DNA of 64,000 nt from Konateibacter massiliensis (GCF_900184995.1 NZ_LT860099.1:2874829-2938828), one strand, 5' to 3'; positions 15,774-24,628 are shown, numbered from the stretch's first letter. Numbers and translations: made by a program. Notes: generated by a model from the sequence alone, not told the origin.

Positions 15774-16668
15774 CTATTTTTTTTCTTCATCATCATTTTT
15801 CTTGGGTTCAAATATTTTATTTATGTTATCTGCAGCCGTTCGGTTCATATCTTCGAGCACGCGTTGATATACATTTTTTAACGTTCCAACTTGACTGTGA
15901 CCCAAACCCTCCGAATATGATTGAGGCATCCATCGCGTAATTACTTTTTGATTAATCGGCGGCAAATTAATGTTGTAATATTCCTCCAAGGTTTTTGTAA
16001 CATAAGCAGGCGTAACAATTGTTCTTTTGCTTGTAATAGTCTTGGGTTTCTTTTCAATATTTTTATCGAAACGCACCGCTGTTGTTTCGATTGATATAGT
16101 ATTGTTCTCAAAATCTATATTTTTCCATTTCAACCCAAACATTTCACCCCTTCTAAGTCCACATCCAGCACCTAGCACAATGGGGATTTCGTCATCAGTT
16201 CCCTTGACAGCATTTAATAGTTTTAAAAATTGCGCCTCGTTGTATACGTTTGGTTTATATATTTTTTTTCTAGCCCAAACAACGCTATTAGCTGGTTTTT
16301 TTCTTATATAATCGTTCTTAACTGCGTAAGTAAATACCGACTTAAGAAAACCGTTTAATTTTCTTACAGTATTAATGCTAACAGTATTTTTATCGTTACC
16401 CTCATTGTTCAGCTTGTATTTATAAAACCTGTCAAGGTCGATGGGTTTTATGTCTATTAGTTTTTTCATTAAAGTAAGGCTTAAAATGTTTATCTATATA
16501 CATTTTGTATAAGGCTTGTGTGGTTTCCTTCCATTTTACGCTGCATACATCGCAATAGGTATTTAAAAAGCCAATCAAAGTATCTTTGCTTGGCTATATA
16601 TTCGCTCAAGTCCATCTGACGAATAAATTCGTTTGATTTGTATTTAACTTCTTGTCATGCTTTTCCAT
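15774..16668 (-). pseudogene. Tyrosine recombinase/integrase, degenerate
   Basis: The open part (15774-16469, 231 codons) has a core-binding end and catalytic box I (GCGLRRGEMFGLKW, with the Arg) and the final box (EGLGHSQVGTLKNVYQ, with the Tyr). The HxxR box is absent: the sequence jumps from INQKVITR to MPQSYSEGLGHS, an internal deletion of roughly 50 codons. Upstream, the N-terminal domain continues in other frames (KETTQALYKMYIDKHFKPYF joins LIDIKPIDLDRF after a frameshift; MDLSEYIAKQRYFDWLF lies in a further frame). The enzyme cannot be active. Confidence 0.85.
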
Positions 16669-16771
16669 AAAAACTTTTTTTTCTGAATGTTTGAAGTATA
16701 TAAAGTCTTTTGGTAGATTTATGTAATATAATGTTTTATAATGTAATAAAAACATTGAAGGGGATGTATAT

Positions 16772-18241
16772 ATGGAATTAGGTATTAAAGATTTTAATGA
16801 AGAAACTATTCGTCAATTGTTTGGAAATGAAGCTGCAGAAGATGAAAATATTGATAGATTACTTCAATACTATGTTAAAGGCGACATTTATGAAAAAATG
16901 AGTAGTAGCATACCACTATATATTTTGGTGGGTCACAAAGGCGTAGGTAAATCGGCGTTATTAAAAATTTTACAAAAAGAAGATGTGGAAAAAGAAAACA
17001 TATCTATTTCAATTCAGCCTGATGATATTATTGAACTAGATATACACACAGATAATTTTAATAAAAGAATTAGAGATTGGAAAGATGGACTTTCAAAAAT
17101 AATTTTTCAAAAAATAATTGAATCAATTTCTACTTCCGATTATTTAAATAGAAATCCATGGGTAGAAAAATTTTCTACACTTTTATTTAGTATTGTAGGT
17201 AAAAAAGTTAATGAATTGCAAAAAGAAACAATAACAATGTCAAGTAAAGATTTTACTACTTTGTTTAAAAATATTATATTTACAGAGAAAATTATAACTG
17301 TATATATAGATGATTTGGATAGGGGATGGGAAAATACACAAAATGATATTAAAAATATATCAGCTTTGCTAAACTCAATAAGAGATTTAAGTCGAGAAAT
17401 TCCAAATCTGAGATTTAGAGTAGCGTTGAGAAGTGATGTATACTATTCGGTAAGAACTTCTGATGAATCTACAGATAAGATTGAAGGTTGTGTTTTGTGG
17501 CAATACTGGAGTAACCATGAGATTATGGTTATGCTTATTAAAAGAATTGAAACATATTTTGGAAGGGATATTAACGAGAAAGAATTATTAGAAAAGAAGC
17601 AAAAAGATATAAAGCATTATCTCGATAGCGTTTTTGAAGAGCGCTTTAAAGGAAAAGGACATTGGGATAATGCGCCAATATATCAAGTTTTAATGTCGTT
17701 GATTAGAAAGAGACCTAGAGATTTAATCAAATTGTGTACTTTGGCAGCGAGAAATGCAAAAAAATTTTCACATAGCAAAATACAAACATCAGATTTGGAA
17801 GAATCATTTAATGAATATTCAGCTGGTAGATTGCAAGATACCATAAACGAGTATGCATCGGAATTAACTAAAATTGAGGATTTGTTATTAAAAATGCGTC
17901 CTACAAAAAAAGAATTAGAAAGCGGTTCTCCTTGTTTGTTCAGTAGAGATAAATTAATAAATAAATTAAATAATATATTATCTATGAGTAATTATACCTT
18001 TAACGGAAATAAAGTAGTTACTGCACAAAATTTAGCTGCTTTTCTTTACAAAATAAATTTTTTAACAGCTAGAAAAGATAAGGATGAAGAGATACAACGT
18101 AGTTACTATGATGAAAATAGATATTTAGCAAATGAATTTTCGGATTTTGGATATTCCTATGAAATACACCCAGCATATAGATGGGCACTACAACCATCAA
18201 ACATAGAAGATTTATTTTATCAAATATCTTTGGAAGAATAA
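16772..18241 (+). CDS. Lone P-loop ATPase (Sll1717/KAP-like), candidate defence gene
   Basis: A 489-residue STAND/KAP-like ATPase. Walker A is GHKGVGKS at 54-61, Walker B is VYIDDLDR at 177-184, and a sensor-like strand FRVALRSDVYY lies at 215-225. A C-terminal winged-helix-like region spans about 375-489. It resembles the Sll1717-family P-loop ATPases seen in genomic islands. It is the only intact gene of element B and has its own ribosome site (GAAGGGGATG). Solitary ATPases in such islands are often anti-phage, which here is inference. No adjacent effector is seen. Confidence 0.72.
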   Translation: MELGIKDFNEETIRQLFGNEAAEDENIDRLLQYYVKGDIYEKMSSSIPLYILVGHKGVGKSALLKILQKEDVEKENISISIQPDDIIELDIHTDNFNKRIRDWKDGLSKIIFQKIIESISTSDYLNRNPWVEKFSTLLFSIVGKKVNELQKETITMSSKDFTTLFKNIIFTEKIITVYIDDLDRGWENTQNDIKNISALLNSIRDLSREIPNLRFRVALRSDVYYSVRTSDESTDKIEGCVLWQYWSNHEIMVMLIKRIETYFGRDINEKELLEKKQKDIKHYLDSVFEERFKGKGHWDNAPIYQVLMSLIRKRPRDLIKLCTLAARNAKKFSHSKIQTSDLEESFNEYSAGRLQDTINEYASELTKIEDLLLKMRPTKKELESGSPCLFSRDKLINKLNNILSMSNYTFNGNKVVTAQNLAAFLYKINFLTARKDKDEEIQRSYYDENRYLANEFSDFGYSYEIHPAYRWALQPSNIEDLFYQISLEE

Positions 18242-18334
18242 TAATGCGCTTAACATATATATTTTTATGTTAGGTAGAACAGTCGCAATAAAAAACATAT
18301 TACATAAGTGGCTTGGTAAAACGTATCAAAATTA

Positions 18335-18459
18335 TTGAGAACACTTTTGAGAACATTTCATAGATGAAGTGCTGAATGCCCTCTCTTTATAGTGTTTTCA
18401 GACGCATGATAAGGTTCAATTCCTGTCATCCGCAGGAAATAAGGAGTTTCAAGACTTTG
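18335..18459 (+). repeat. End repeat and right att site of element B
   Basis: Matches 15597-15697 over 101 bp. From 18419 to 18459 it is identical to 13412-13452, covering the tRNA-Leu 3' end and the 5' arm of the following terminator. This is the right boundary of the tandem insertion. Confidence 0.85.
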
Positions 18460-18483
18460 TAGAAGGTTTTGGGGCTCTTTTTT
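18441..18483 (+). terminator. Terminator copy at the right att site
   Basis: The same GAGTTTCAAGACTTTG...GGGGCTCTTTTTT hairpin as after tRNA-Leu, with two or three substitutions. It was probably the original tRNA terminator before integration. Confidence 0.75.
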
Positions 18484-18566
18484 GTATCTATTACTTCAAT
18501 AGAAAAAGTCTGAGTTCCATCTTTCAAACAAATCTTATTTTTTCCTCTGAAGATTATCCCCTACCC

Positions 18567-19088
18567 TCACTGTTGGGGAGCCATTTGAATGCGTTCCAAC
18601 AGTACCCAGAATTGTTCCACCATATCCTCGGCGGGATAAGGCATGGAGTGGGTAATCCACCATTCCAGTACACCGACAGCCGCTGAAGCCAGAAACTGAA
18701 CAAGAACCTCCTTATTCATATTCGGATTGATGTCGCTTACATCCATTTGTTCATTCGAGCTCTGCAAAGCCATTGTCAGCAAACGGTTTCTAAAAGCAGG
18801 GATACCCTTATTTGTCAGCATAGTGGAATAGAAAAAAGCATGCTGCTCCAAATATTCAAAGGTTCGGAGAATAGAATCTTTTGAAGAAAAATTGACAGTG
18901 TTTTCAGTGGAAGAACAGTATTGGAATAATTGGTTTAAATGAGTCTCGATGCATTGATCCAAAAGAGCATACTTATCGGTGTAATGCAAATAAATAGTGC
19001 CCCGATTTACATTGGCTCTGTTGGCAATTTCATTGATGGTTAATTGTTCAAAATCCTTTTCTGCCATTAATCCGACAAATGCCTCCAT
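18567..19088 (-). CDS. TetR-family regulator with a frameshifted N-terminus
   Basis: From ATG 19088 the frame gives 173 residues with a TetR helix-turn-helix (LTINEIANRANVNRGTIYLHY) and a helical ligand domain. The expected first helix lies upstream in another frame. ATG 19121-19123, preceded by AAGGAGG, begins MDQRIQK and would read through KTKDAIMEAF if the run of five T at 19103-19107 (A on the coding strand) had six. Either the gene is a recent frameshift pseudogene or the run is an assembly error. A short protein from 19088 would lack helix 1. The regulated genes, divergent at 19346, are themselves pseudogenes. Confidence 0.7.
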   Translation of the reverse strand: MEAFVGLMAEKDFEQLTINEIANRANVNRGTIYLHYTDKYALLDQCIETHLNQLFQYCSSTENTVNFSSKDSILRTFEYLEQHAFFYSTMLTNKGIPAFRNRLLTMALQSSNEQMDVSDINPNMNKEVLVQFLASAAVGVLEWWITHSMPYPAEDMVEQFWVLLERIQMAPQQ

Positions 19089-19294
19089 AATAGCGTCTTT
19101 GGTTTTTGTATGCGTTGATCCATGGGTTCCTCCTTCGCCTTATAAAGTTGTTATAAAACTAACGCCCGTGAGCTCTGTTAAAAATTGACTTTAAAGTAAA
19201 TAAACAGGCAGCCTCATTTTGCTCAATAATCAACAAATTCAAACATTTTAGTTATTGAAGTCATGGAATGCCTTTGATAATATGATCATATAAT

Positions 19295-19320
19295 ACAAAT
19301 GTTCATAAATCAACATTTGT
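19295..19320. promoter_or_regulatory. Inverted repeat, probable TetR operator
   Basis: ACAAATGTT (19295-19303) and AACATTTGT (19312-19320) form a perfect 9-bp inverted repeat with an 8-nt spacer. It follows a TATAAT box (19289-19294) and precedes the reductase remnant, in the divergent region controlled by the TetR gene at 18567. Confidence 0.6.
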
Positions 19321-19345
19321 TGATAAAATAAAAAGAGGTAGTTTT

Positions 19346-19573
19346 ATAAGTAAAAAATGTAATAGAATTTTAATTTTCGGTGCAGGAGTAATAGGAAGCA
19401 CATACGCGGTCAAACTTATAAAAGCAGGTGTTAAAGTGACACCATCAAATATGAAAGTGTTTTTAAAGTTACCTTTGTGGCTGATTGATTTTGCCATACG
19501 ACATTTTTTAAGGACAAAAATTGCTTCTAATTTCTTGCTACAGAACAATGTTCCGCTTAGGACCTTGATGTAA
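19346..19573 (+). pseudogene. Ketopantoate-reductase family remnant
   Basis: The frame begins with the NAD(P)-binding start of a PanE/ApbA-like protein (RILIFGAGVIGSTYAVKLI), then jumps from KAGVKVT to a C-terminal-like segment (PSNMKVFLKLPLWLID), so the middle of the gene is deleted. The expected start codon after AAGAGGTAG is ATA (19346-19348), which suggests a lost ATG. An intact relative is at 27900. Confidence 0.75.
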
Positions 19574-19600
19574 GATTGCTATTTGATGGAGGAAATTATA

Positions 19601-20328
19601 ATGATATTTTTTTTCTGGTTCCGGAAATTCATATGCTGCTGCAAAGCAAATTGCAGATCAGATTGAGGGTGAATATCTGATGCCGTTAACCCTGTTTAAG
19701 GATTTTGAGCAATGCATTCATGCTGAAAGAATTGGCTTTGTATTTCCCTGCCATTTTGGAAATGCACTTGATATTGTATTGGATTTTAAGAAACAAATTT
19801 TGAGCCTTATTGATAAAAAAGGCATATATGTATTTGTTGTTATAACCTATGCCAATTCTACAGGGGGATCATATCATGACTTCAAGGAAGATATAGATGC
19901 CTAGTTTGAAGTGAAAATGCCCGAAAATGATATATATAATTCAAAGGCTTCTGAAGAAGAAAAAGAGAGAAAACTGCTTTCTCAAGCTAAAACTAAAATT
20001 GATGGCTTTACAAAAGACATATTGAATAAAAAGACAATAATAATGTATCGTCCTATACCAGGAATACGTTTTGTTTCCAAACAAGCGTATAAGGTGCTTA
20101 AGCATATGTATAAAGATTTTGATAAAAAGTTGTATGCAGATGATAAATGTATAAAATGCAAGCAATGTACAAAATATTGAATTTGAAGATAAACCGGTCT
20201 GGGGCAGCAACTGTGTCCATTGTATTGGATGTGTAAACAGATGCCCTCAAAATGCCATCCAGGTGGAGGAAAAGACGCAGAATAAAAGAAGATATGTACA
20301 CCCGAGTTTTAAAAATATTTACTATTAA
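19601..20328 (+). pseudogene. Flavodoxin-ferredoxin (EFR1-type) fusion remnant
   Basis: Pieces in several frames rebuild one protein: SGSGNSYAAAKQIADQ (flavodoxin phosphate loop), FVFPCHFGNALD, then a two-cluster ferredoxin end with CIKCKQC and CVHCIGCVNRCP. It is broken by a run of eight T at 19607-19614 (seven would keep frame), an in-frame TAG at 19902-19904 and a frameshift near 20170. A GGAGG precedes its ATG. It was probably cotranscribed with the reductase remnant. Confidence 0.8.
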
Positions 20329-20570
20329 CTTATAAAATAAAATTATAACAGAAAAAAGATAGCAAGAGAATTAAAGTGCGTTTTGTATTTTGATTCTCTT
20401 GCCTTTTTGTTTTTATAAATTGCAACGAAGGTAAAAATGATATAATTTGTAAAATAATAGTGTCTGATTAAGTTGAAAATAAAAATAGTAAGGTGTACAA
20501 TTTTAATAATAACGTTGTTTGGGAATAAAAGGTTAAATGTTAATAAATATAAAATGCGGAGGTAAATAAG

Positions 20571-20924
20571 TTGGAGAAAATAAAAGTTACTTGTGAAATG
20601 GAAATTACTTTGAAAGTAATCGGTGGGAAATGGAAGCCTCTTATTTTGCATTATTTACAGGAGGAAGGACCAAAACGTTACAATCAGATTTTGCATTTTC
20701 TGGAAAGGGCGCCTAAAAAAACGTTAACCAATCAGCTACGTGAACTGGAAAAAGAAGGGCTTCTAAAAAGAAAAGTATTTCCGACAGTTCCAATACAGGT
20801 AGAGTATTCTGTCACAAAGCATGGGGAGACACTATATCCCCTTTTGGAAATGATGTGTGACTGGGGAAGTCAAAACGCTGGCGATAAATATGAAATAACA
20901 AATAAACAATGCTGTGAGGAATAA
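20571..20924 (+). CDS. HxlR-family transcriptional regulator
   Basis: A 117-residue winged-helix protein with the HxlR signature: CEMEITLKVIGGKWKPLIL at about 8-26, RYNQILHFL and the TLTNQLRELEKEGLL recognition helix region at about 51-65, and a PVQVEYSVT-like wing. Such regulators respond to aldehydes, disulfide or redox stress. TTG is the start, 7 nt after GGAGG. It lies 100 nt upstream of, and in line with, the alcohol dehydrogenase gene it probably controls. Confidence 0.85.
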   Translation: MEKIKVTCEMEITLKVIGGKWKPLILHYLQEEGPKRYNQILHFLERAPKKTLTNQLRELEKEGLLKRKVFPTVPIQVEYSVTKHGETLYPLLEMMCDWGSQNAGDKYEITNKQCCEE

Positions 20925-21024
20925 TAGGTATCTATTGGTGCATAGGGGAAAAAAAGGTGCCTCCTTGAATATGTTTCGATTTAGAAATAGAATATATTTA
21001 TATTAAAAGAAAGAAGGTAATTTT

Positions 21025-22200
21025 ATGGAGAATTTCACATTTTATGCGCCAACGTATTTTGCATTTGGAAAATATATGGAAAATGAGGCGGGAGAATATG
21101 TAAAACGATTTGGTGGTACTAAAGTTTTAATTCATTATGGCGGTGGATCAATTGCTCGTGTAGGTTTGCTGGATCGTGTAAAAGAATCTTTGAAAAAGGC
21201 AAATTTATCGTACGTAGAACTAGGTGGTGTAAAACCAAATCCGAGAAGCGGATTAGTATATGAAGGGATTGAGATTTGTAAGAAAGAAAAAATTGATTTT
21301 ATTCTAGCAGTAGGAGGAGGAAGCACAATTGATTCTGCGAAAGCAATTGCCGCAGGAGCAGTTTATGATGGAGATTTTTGGGATTATTATCAAGGAAAAA
21401 CGGTAGAGAGAGCATTGCCAATCGGAACAATCCTGACAATTTCTGCTGCTGGAAGTGAGGGGTCAGCAGATTCGGTTATTACACATGAAAACGGAATGCT
21501 GAAACGTGCAACAACAGGAGAAGGGTTGAGACCGAAATTCTCTATTCTCAATCCGGAATTGACTCAAACTTTATCAGAATATCAGACTGCGTGCGGAATT
21601 ACAGATATATTGGCACATTTATATGAAAGATATTTTACCAATACGGAAGAAGTTGAAGTGACAGACCGTATGATAGAAGGATTGATGCTGACTATGATTC
21701 ATGAAGGACCTAGAGTGATTGCGGAACCGGATAATTACCATGCACGTGCCAATATTATGTGGGCAGGAATGATGGCTCACAATAATTCGTGTGGGGTAGG
21801 AAGGACACAAGACTGGGCAAGTCATGACATAGAGCATGAGTTATCTGCTTTATACGATTGCGCACATGGTGCTGGTTTAGCAGTAACGATGCCGGCAGTT
21901 ATGAGATATAACATGAAACATAATATCATGCGTTTTGCTCAGGTTGCATGCAGAGTATGGGGATGCAGCATGGACTTTAATCATCCGGAAGAGACGGCAA
22001 AAGCTGGTATCCAAGCATTTCAGCAATTTTTGATTTCTATTGGTATGCCAAAGAATTTTGAGGAATTGGGAGCGAAAGAAGAGGATATTTCAAAGTTAGC
22101 TCATACTGCATGCTATGGAGATGTAAAAACAGGTACATTGGGAGGATTTGTAACTTTAAGTGAAGAAGATGTTATCAATATATATCGTTTGATGTTATAG
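21025..22200 (+). CDS. Iron-containing alcohol dehydrogenase (YqhD/BdhA-like)
   Basis: A 391-residue group III alcohol dehydrogenase that reduces aldehydes with NAD(P)H. It has the nucleotide-binding AVGGGSTIDSAKAI near 93-106, Asp and His metal ligands in TDILAHLYE, and the HDIEHELSALYDCAHGAGL ligand segment with further His residues. It is a paralog of the gene at 55493. A heme-degrading-domain gene follows 15 nt later, in the same operon. Confidence 0.88.
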   Translation: MENFTFYAPTYFAFGKYMENEAGEYVKRFGGTKVLIHYGGGSIARVGLLDRVKESLKKANLSYVELGGVKPNPRSGLVYEGIEICKKEKIDFILAVGGGSTIDSAKAIAAGAVYDGDFWDYYQGKTVERALPIGTILTISAAGSEGSADSVITHENGMLKRATTGEGLRPKFSILNPELTQTLSEYQTACGITDILAHLYERYFTNTEEVEVTDRMIEGLMLTMIHEGPRVIAEPDNYHARANIMWAGMMAHNNSCGVGRTQDWASHDIEHELSALYDCAHGAGLAVTMPAVMRYNMKHNIMRFAQVACRVWGCSMDFNHPEETAKAGIQAFQQFLISIGMPKNFEELGAKEEDISKLAHTACYGDVKTGTLGGFVTLSEEDVINIYRLML

Positions 22201-22214
22201 GGAGGTTATGTGAT

Positions 22215-22727
22215 ATGACCAGAGAAGATTATATTAAATTGAACGAGATTATATTGGAACAAGAAGAGATACTTAGATTTCTAAGGTTTTCGAATAGGGA
22301 TGCTTGGGAGTTGGGAAATTATTTAGTAAATAAAGTTTATGAAACGAAACAGGAGTTAGCTATTGCTATTCGAAAATTAAATGGAAATATTCTCTTTCAA
22401 CATTGTACAGAAGGAACGAATCTAAATAATCAAAACTGGATGAAAAGAAAATTTAATACGGTATCTTTAATGGAGAGAAGTTCATTAGGTGCATGGGCGG
22501 TTTCGTTTATTACGGATCAAGAGATTAAAACCCATGGATTGTCTGAGAAAGATTATATCCTTTGTGGAGGAGGATTTCCGATTAGATTGAAAACAGGAGA
22601 AATGGTTGCAGTTTTGACTGTATCTAATTTGCCACACGAGAGGGATCATGATTTTATTATAAAGGCTTTAACCGAGTGGTTAGGTGTTGATAAAGTACCT
22701 GAAATAGATTTAAAGATGTCATACTAA
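22215..22727 (+). CDS. HbpS/UPF0303 (heme-degrading domain) family protein
   Basis: A 170-residue protein of the GlcG/HbpS-like UPF0303 family: FSNRDAWELGN near 26-36, AIAIRKLNGNILFQHC in the middle and CGGGFPIR near 116-123 are its usual conserved parts. Members bind small ligands or heme, but the cellular role is not established. GGAGG lies upstream of the ATG, and it is coupled to the alcohol dehydrogenase. Confidence 0.72.
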   Translation: MTREDYIKLNEIILEQEEILRFLRFSNRDAWELGNYLVNKVYETKQELAIAIRKLNGNILFQHCTEGTNLNNQNWMKRKFNTVSLMERSSLGAWAVSFITDQEIKTHGLSEKDYILCGGGFPIRLKTGEMVAVLTVSNLPHERDHDFIIKALTEWLGVDKVPEIDLKMSY

Positions 22728-22734
22728 CATTGAA

Positions 22735-23188
22735 AGAATTGAATAAAATAGACTTTAGAGGTAGCTCTGAGTCAGCGCATGGGAAAATCTCTATTTCTTT
22801 GATTAACGAAGGAATTAGGGATTTTCTTTCTTCATCGCCGATTTTGTCATACACCTTTTCAAAGTTTGCCAATAGGGTGTAGATGTTCTCTAAGGTAATG
22901 GCATCCTGCTCGACAGCCTTGAGCGGAGCTTTACATTCTCAATTTTTTCTTCCGCTTCAACAATAACATCATATAGTCCATCAAAGCGGAGGGTTATATC
23001 ATGGAGCTTGCATCCTTAAAGCGGGTATCCTCCGGCAAACTATCAATCTCATTTTCAAGGCGAGTTTTATTTAGGTCTACTTCCCGAAGTTTGGCTTCAT
23101 AGTTTTTCAGCTCCCGGTTTAAGGTAGTAGTGTCAATTTCTTTGCCTATTCTGGACTTGAGTTCTGCTGCACACATAATAGTAATCAA
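22735..23188 (-). pseudogene. C-terminal remnant of a large serine recombinase
   Basis: On the minus strand, fragments in different frames match the coiled-coil tail of transposon-type large serine recombinases: NRELKNYEAKLREVDLNKTR, ENEIDSLPEDTRFKDA, then FEKVYDKIGDEERKSLI and SLIKEIEIFP. The catalytic N-terminus is absent. It directly follows the MFS gene, overlapping its stop, and marks a former mobile element. Confidence 0.72.
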
Positions 23189-24432
23189 CTGTTGGATTCA
23201 GTCGAAAACATTCGACGTGCAACAAAAGCGATAACAAGCATCAGCAAACTAACAGCCAAAATCGGAAAATATAGCACATCGCTAAACGATTCAAATACAA
23301 CTCCATATATAACTTGACCTATCGGTGCGGCACATCCTGCGACAGCCATGATGATTGCCATAACTTTACCTAAATTATCATTTGAAGTTACTCGTTGCAC
23401 TCTCGCAATAACATAGATTGAAATTATAGATGCAACCATAGCTATGGGAATCGCACCGAGCATAAACAATGTGAAAGCCGGATAGTATCCAAGTTCAAGG
23501 ATAAACGGAAACACCGATACGGCAATAGGCACAGCCAATAAGGCAATGGCGGCAATAAATCGGTGCAGCGTTTTCACTTTAATTCTTTTGGCAAAAACAC
23601 CAATAGTCAGTGTTCCTAAAATACTTGCAAAGCTGATAAGTCCGACACCTATGCCCTGCATTGTATCGCTGCTTTGCATAGTGACTCGTAAAATAATTGG
23701 ACTGCCTACAATCAAAAGCGGCGATAAAACTAAATTGATTGCAGCGGCTACAATCATTGATTTTAGAATGAACGGTTGTTTTACCACATAGACAAAGCCT
23801 GCTTTCATGTCTTTTACAATAGTAACAATAATATGCCCATCCCATTCGCGTCTGGCAAACGGTATCTTAATGAATAGTTCCATTACAGCAGATAGGAAAA
23901 ACGTAATACAGGTTATGATAACGAGAAAACGAATCTCTAACGTGCTGTATAGCATGCCGCCTAAAATTGGCGCGGCAACACCCGATAAAGCCTGTACTGC
24001 CTGTGCAATACCATTTGCACTCTCTAATTTTTCAGTTTTCACCAATAGAGGAATACTGGCAGTGACGGTGGGAGTTTCCATCGCACTGATAATGGACAGC
24101 AACACCATAATTACACCAATCGGCGTAACCGTAGCCAATCCCGCAGAAATAAGCAAAAACAGGAACATAACAACCAAGCTGCTTGTAAAATCGAAAAGCA
24201 CCATAAGATTACGTCTGTTGAATCTGTCTGCGATTGCCCCACCTAAAGGTGAAAGCAGAATCGGAATGTTTGATACTGCGTACAATGCAGCGAACATATC
24301 AGCTCGCCCTGTAATGTCCAAAATATAAAGTGAAAGGGCAAAGCGTAAGAGTGCTGCACCAAATACGGAAATGATTTGCCCTACTATCATTAATTTAAAA
24401 TCTTTTGAGTATGAATTAGCCTTTTCTCGCAT
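23185..24432 (-). CDS. MFS transporter (macrolide-efflux-like)
   Basis: A 415-residue, 12-helix major facilitator protein. The MFS loop 2-3 signature reads GGAIADRFNRRNLM, and the N-terminal half resembles Mef/enterobactin-exporter type drug pumps. It ends a five-gene minus-strand operon (TetR, ABC ATPase, ABC permease, small membrane protein, MFS), which suggests drug or toxic peptide export. The ATG follows AAGGTGAT. Its substrate is unknown. Confidence 0.82.
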   Translation of the reverse strand: MREKANSYSKDFKLMIVGQIISVFGAALLRFALSLYILDITGRADMFAALYAVSNIPILLSPLGGAIADRFNRRNLMVLFDFTSSLVVMFLFLLISAGLATVTPIGVIMVLLSIISAMETPTVTASIPLLVKTEKLESANGIAQAVQALSGVAAPILGGMLYSTLEIRFLVIITCITFFLSAVMELFIKIPFARREWDGHIIVTIVKDMKAGFVYVVKQPFILKSMIVAAAINLVLSPLLIVGSPIILRVTMQSSDTMQGIGVGLISFASILGTLTIGVFAKRIKVKTLHRFIAAIALLAVPIAVSVFPFILELGYYPAFTLFMLGAIPIAMVASIISIYVIARVQRVTSNDNLGKVMAIIMAVAGCAAPIGQVIYGVVFESFSDVLYFPILAVSLLMLVIAFVARRMFSTESNS

Positions 24433-24451
24433 AATATCACCTTTTCTTTGA

Positions 24452-24628
24452 TCAATTGAAAAGCTGATAATTAATAACTGCGCTTATCAAGGCCATAATT
24501 CCAACAATGAGTGCCCACATTGCCCATTTACTTTTTTTTTGATTCTTTTTTGCATGAATAGCTGCTACGCAGCCACAAATAATAATGCAAACTGCAACAA
24601 TTATACCAACTATATATCCAATAGGCAT
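24452..24628 (-). CDS. Small two-helix membrane protein (58 residues)
   Basis: A short gene whose ATG (24626-24628) overlaps the permease stop by one base, with GGAGGTGGAG as ribosome site. It encodes 58 residues: a first hydrophobic helix (IVGIIVAVCIIICGCVAA), a Lys-rich turn (KKNQKKSK) and a second helix (MWALIVGIMALISAVI). It keeps frame across a run of nine A. Tight coupling suggests an accessory subunit of the ABC exporter. No family is recognised. Confidence 0.65.
   Translation of the reverse strand: MPIGYIVGIIVAVCIIICGCVAAIHAKKNQKKSKWAMWALIVGIMALISAVINYQLFN

Larger units (their letters stand above)
15698..18435 (+). mobile_element. Integrated element B at tRNA-Leu (integrase dead)
   Basis: Lies between the att copies at 15673-15697 and 18412-18435, in tandem with element A. 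It carries a tyrosine integrase pseudogene next to its left end and one intact gene, a P-loop ATPase. It is AT-rich throughout. The tandem arrangement suggests successive integration at the same tRNA. Confidence 0.7.
18242..18566. other. Gap holding element B's right end
   Basis: Holds the 101-bp end repeat (18335-18435), the att copy, and a terminator homologous to the one after tRNA-Leu. No gene is seen. Confidence 0.7.

Noticed and set aside
15597-18435. Repeat pair considered as a CRISPR remnant
   Set aside because: Only two long copies 2.7 kb apart, both ending in tRNA-Leu sequence; this is att-site duplication.
23807-24328. A 173-codon plus-strand open frame
   Set aside because: It lies antisense to the MFS gene, which has full family features; codon pattern and ribosome site favour the minus-strand gene.
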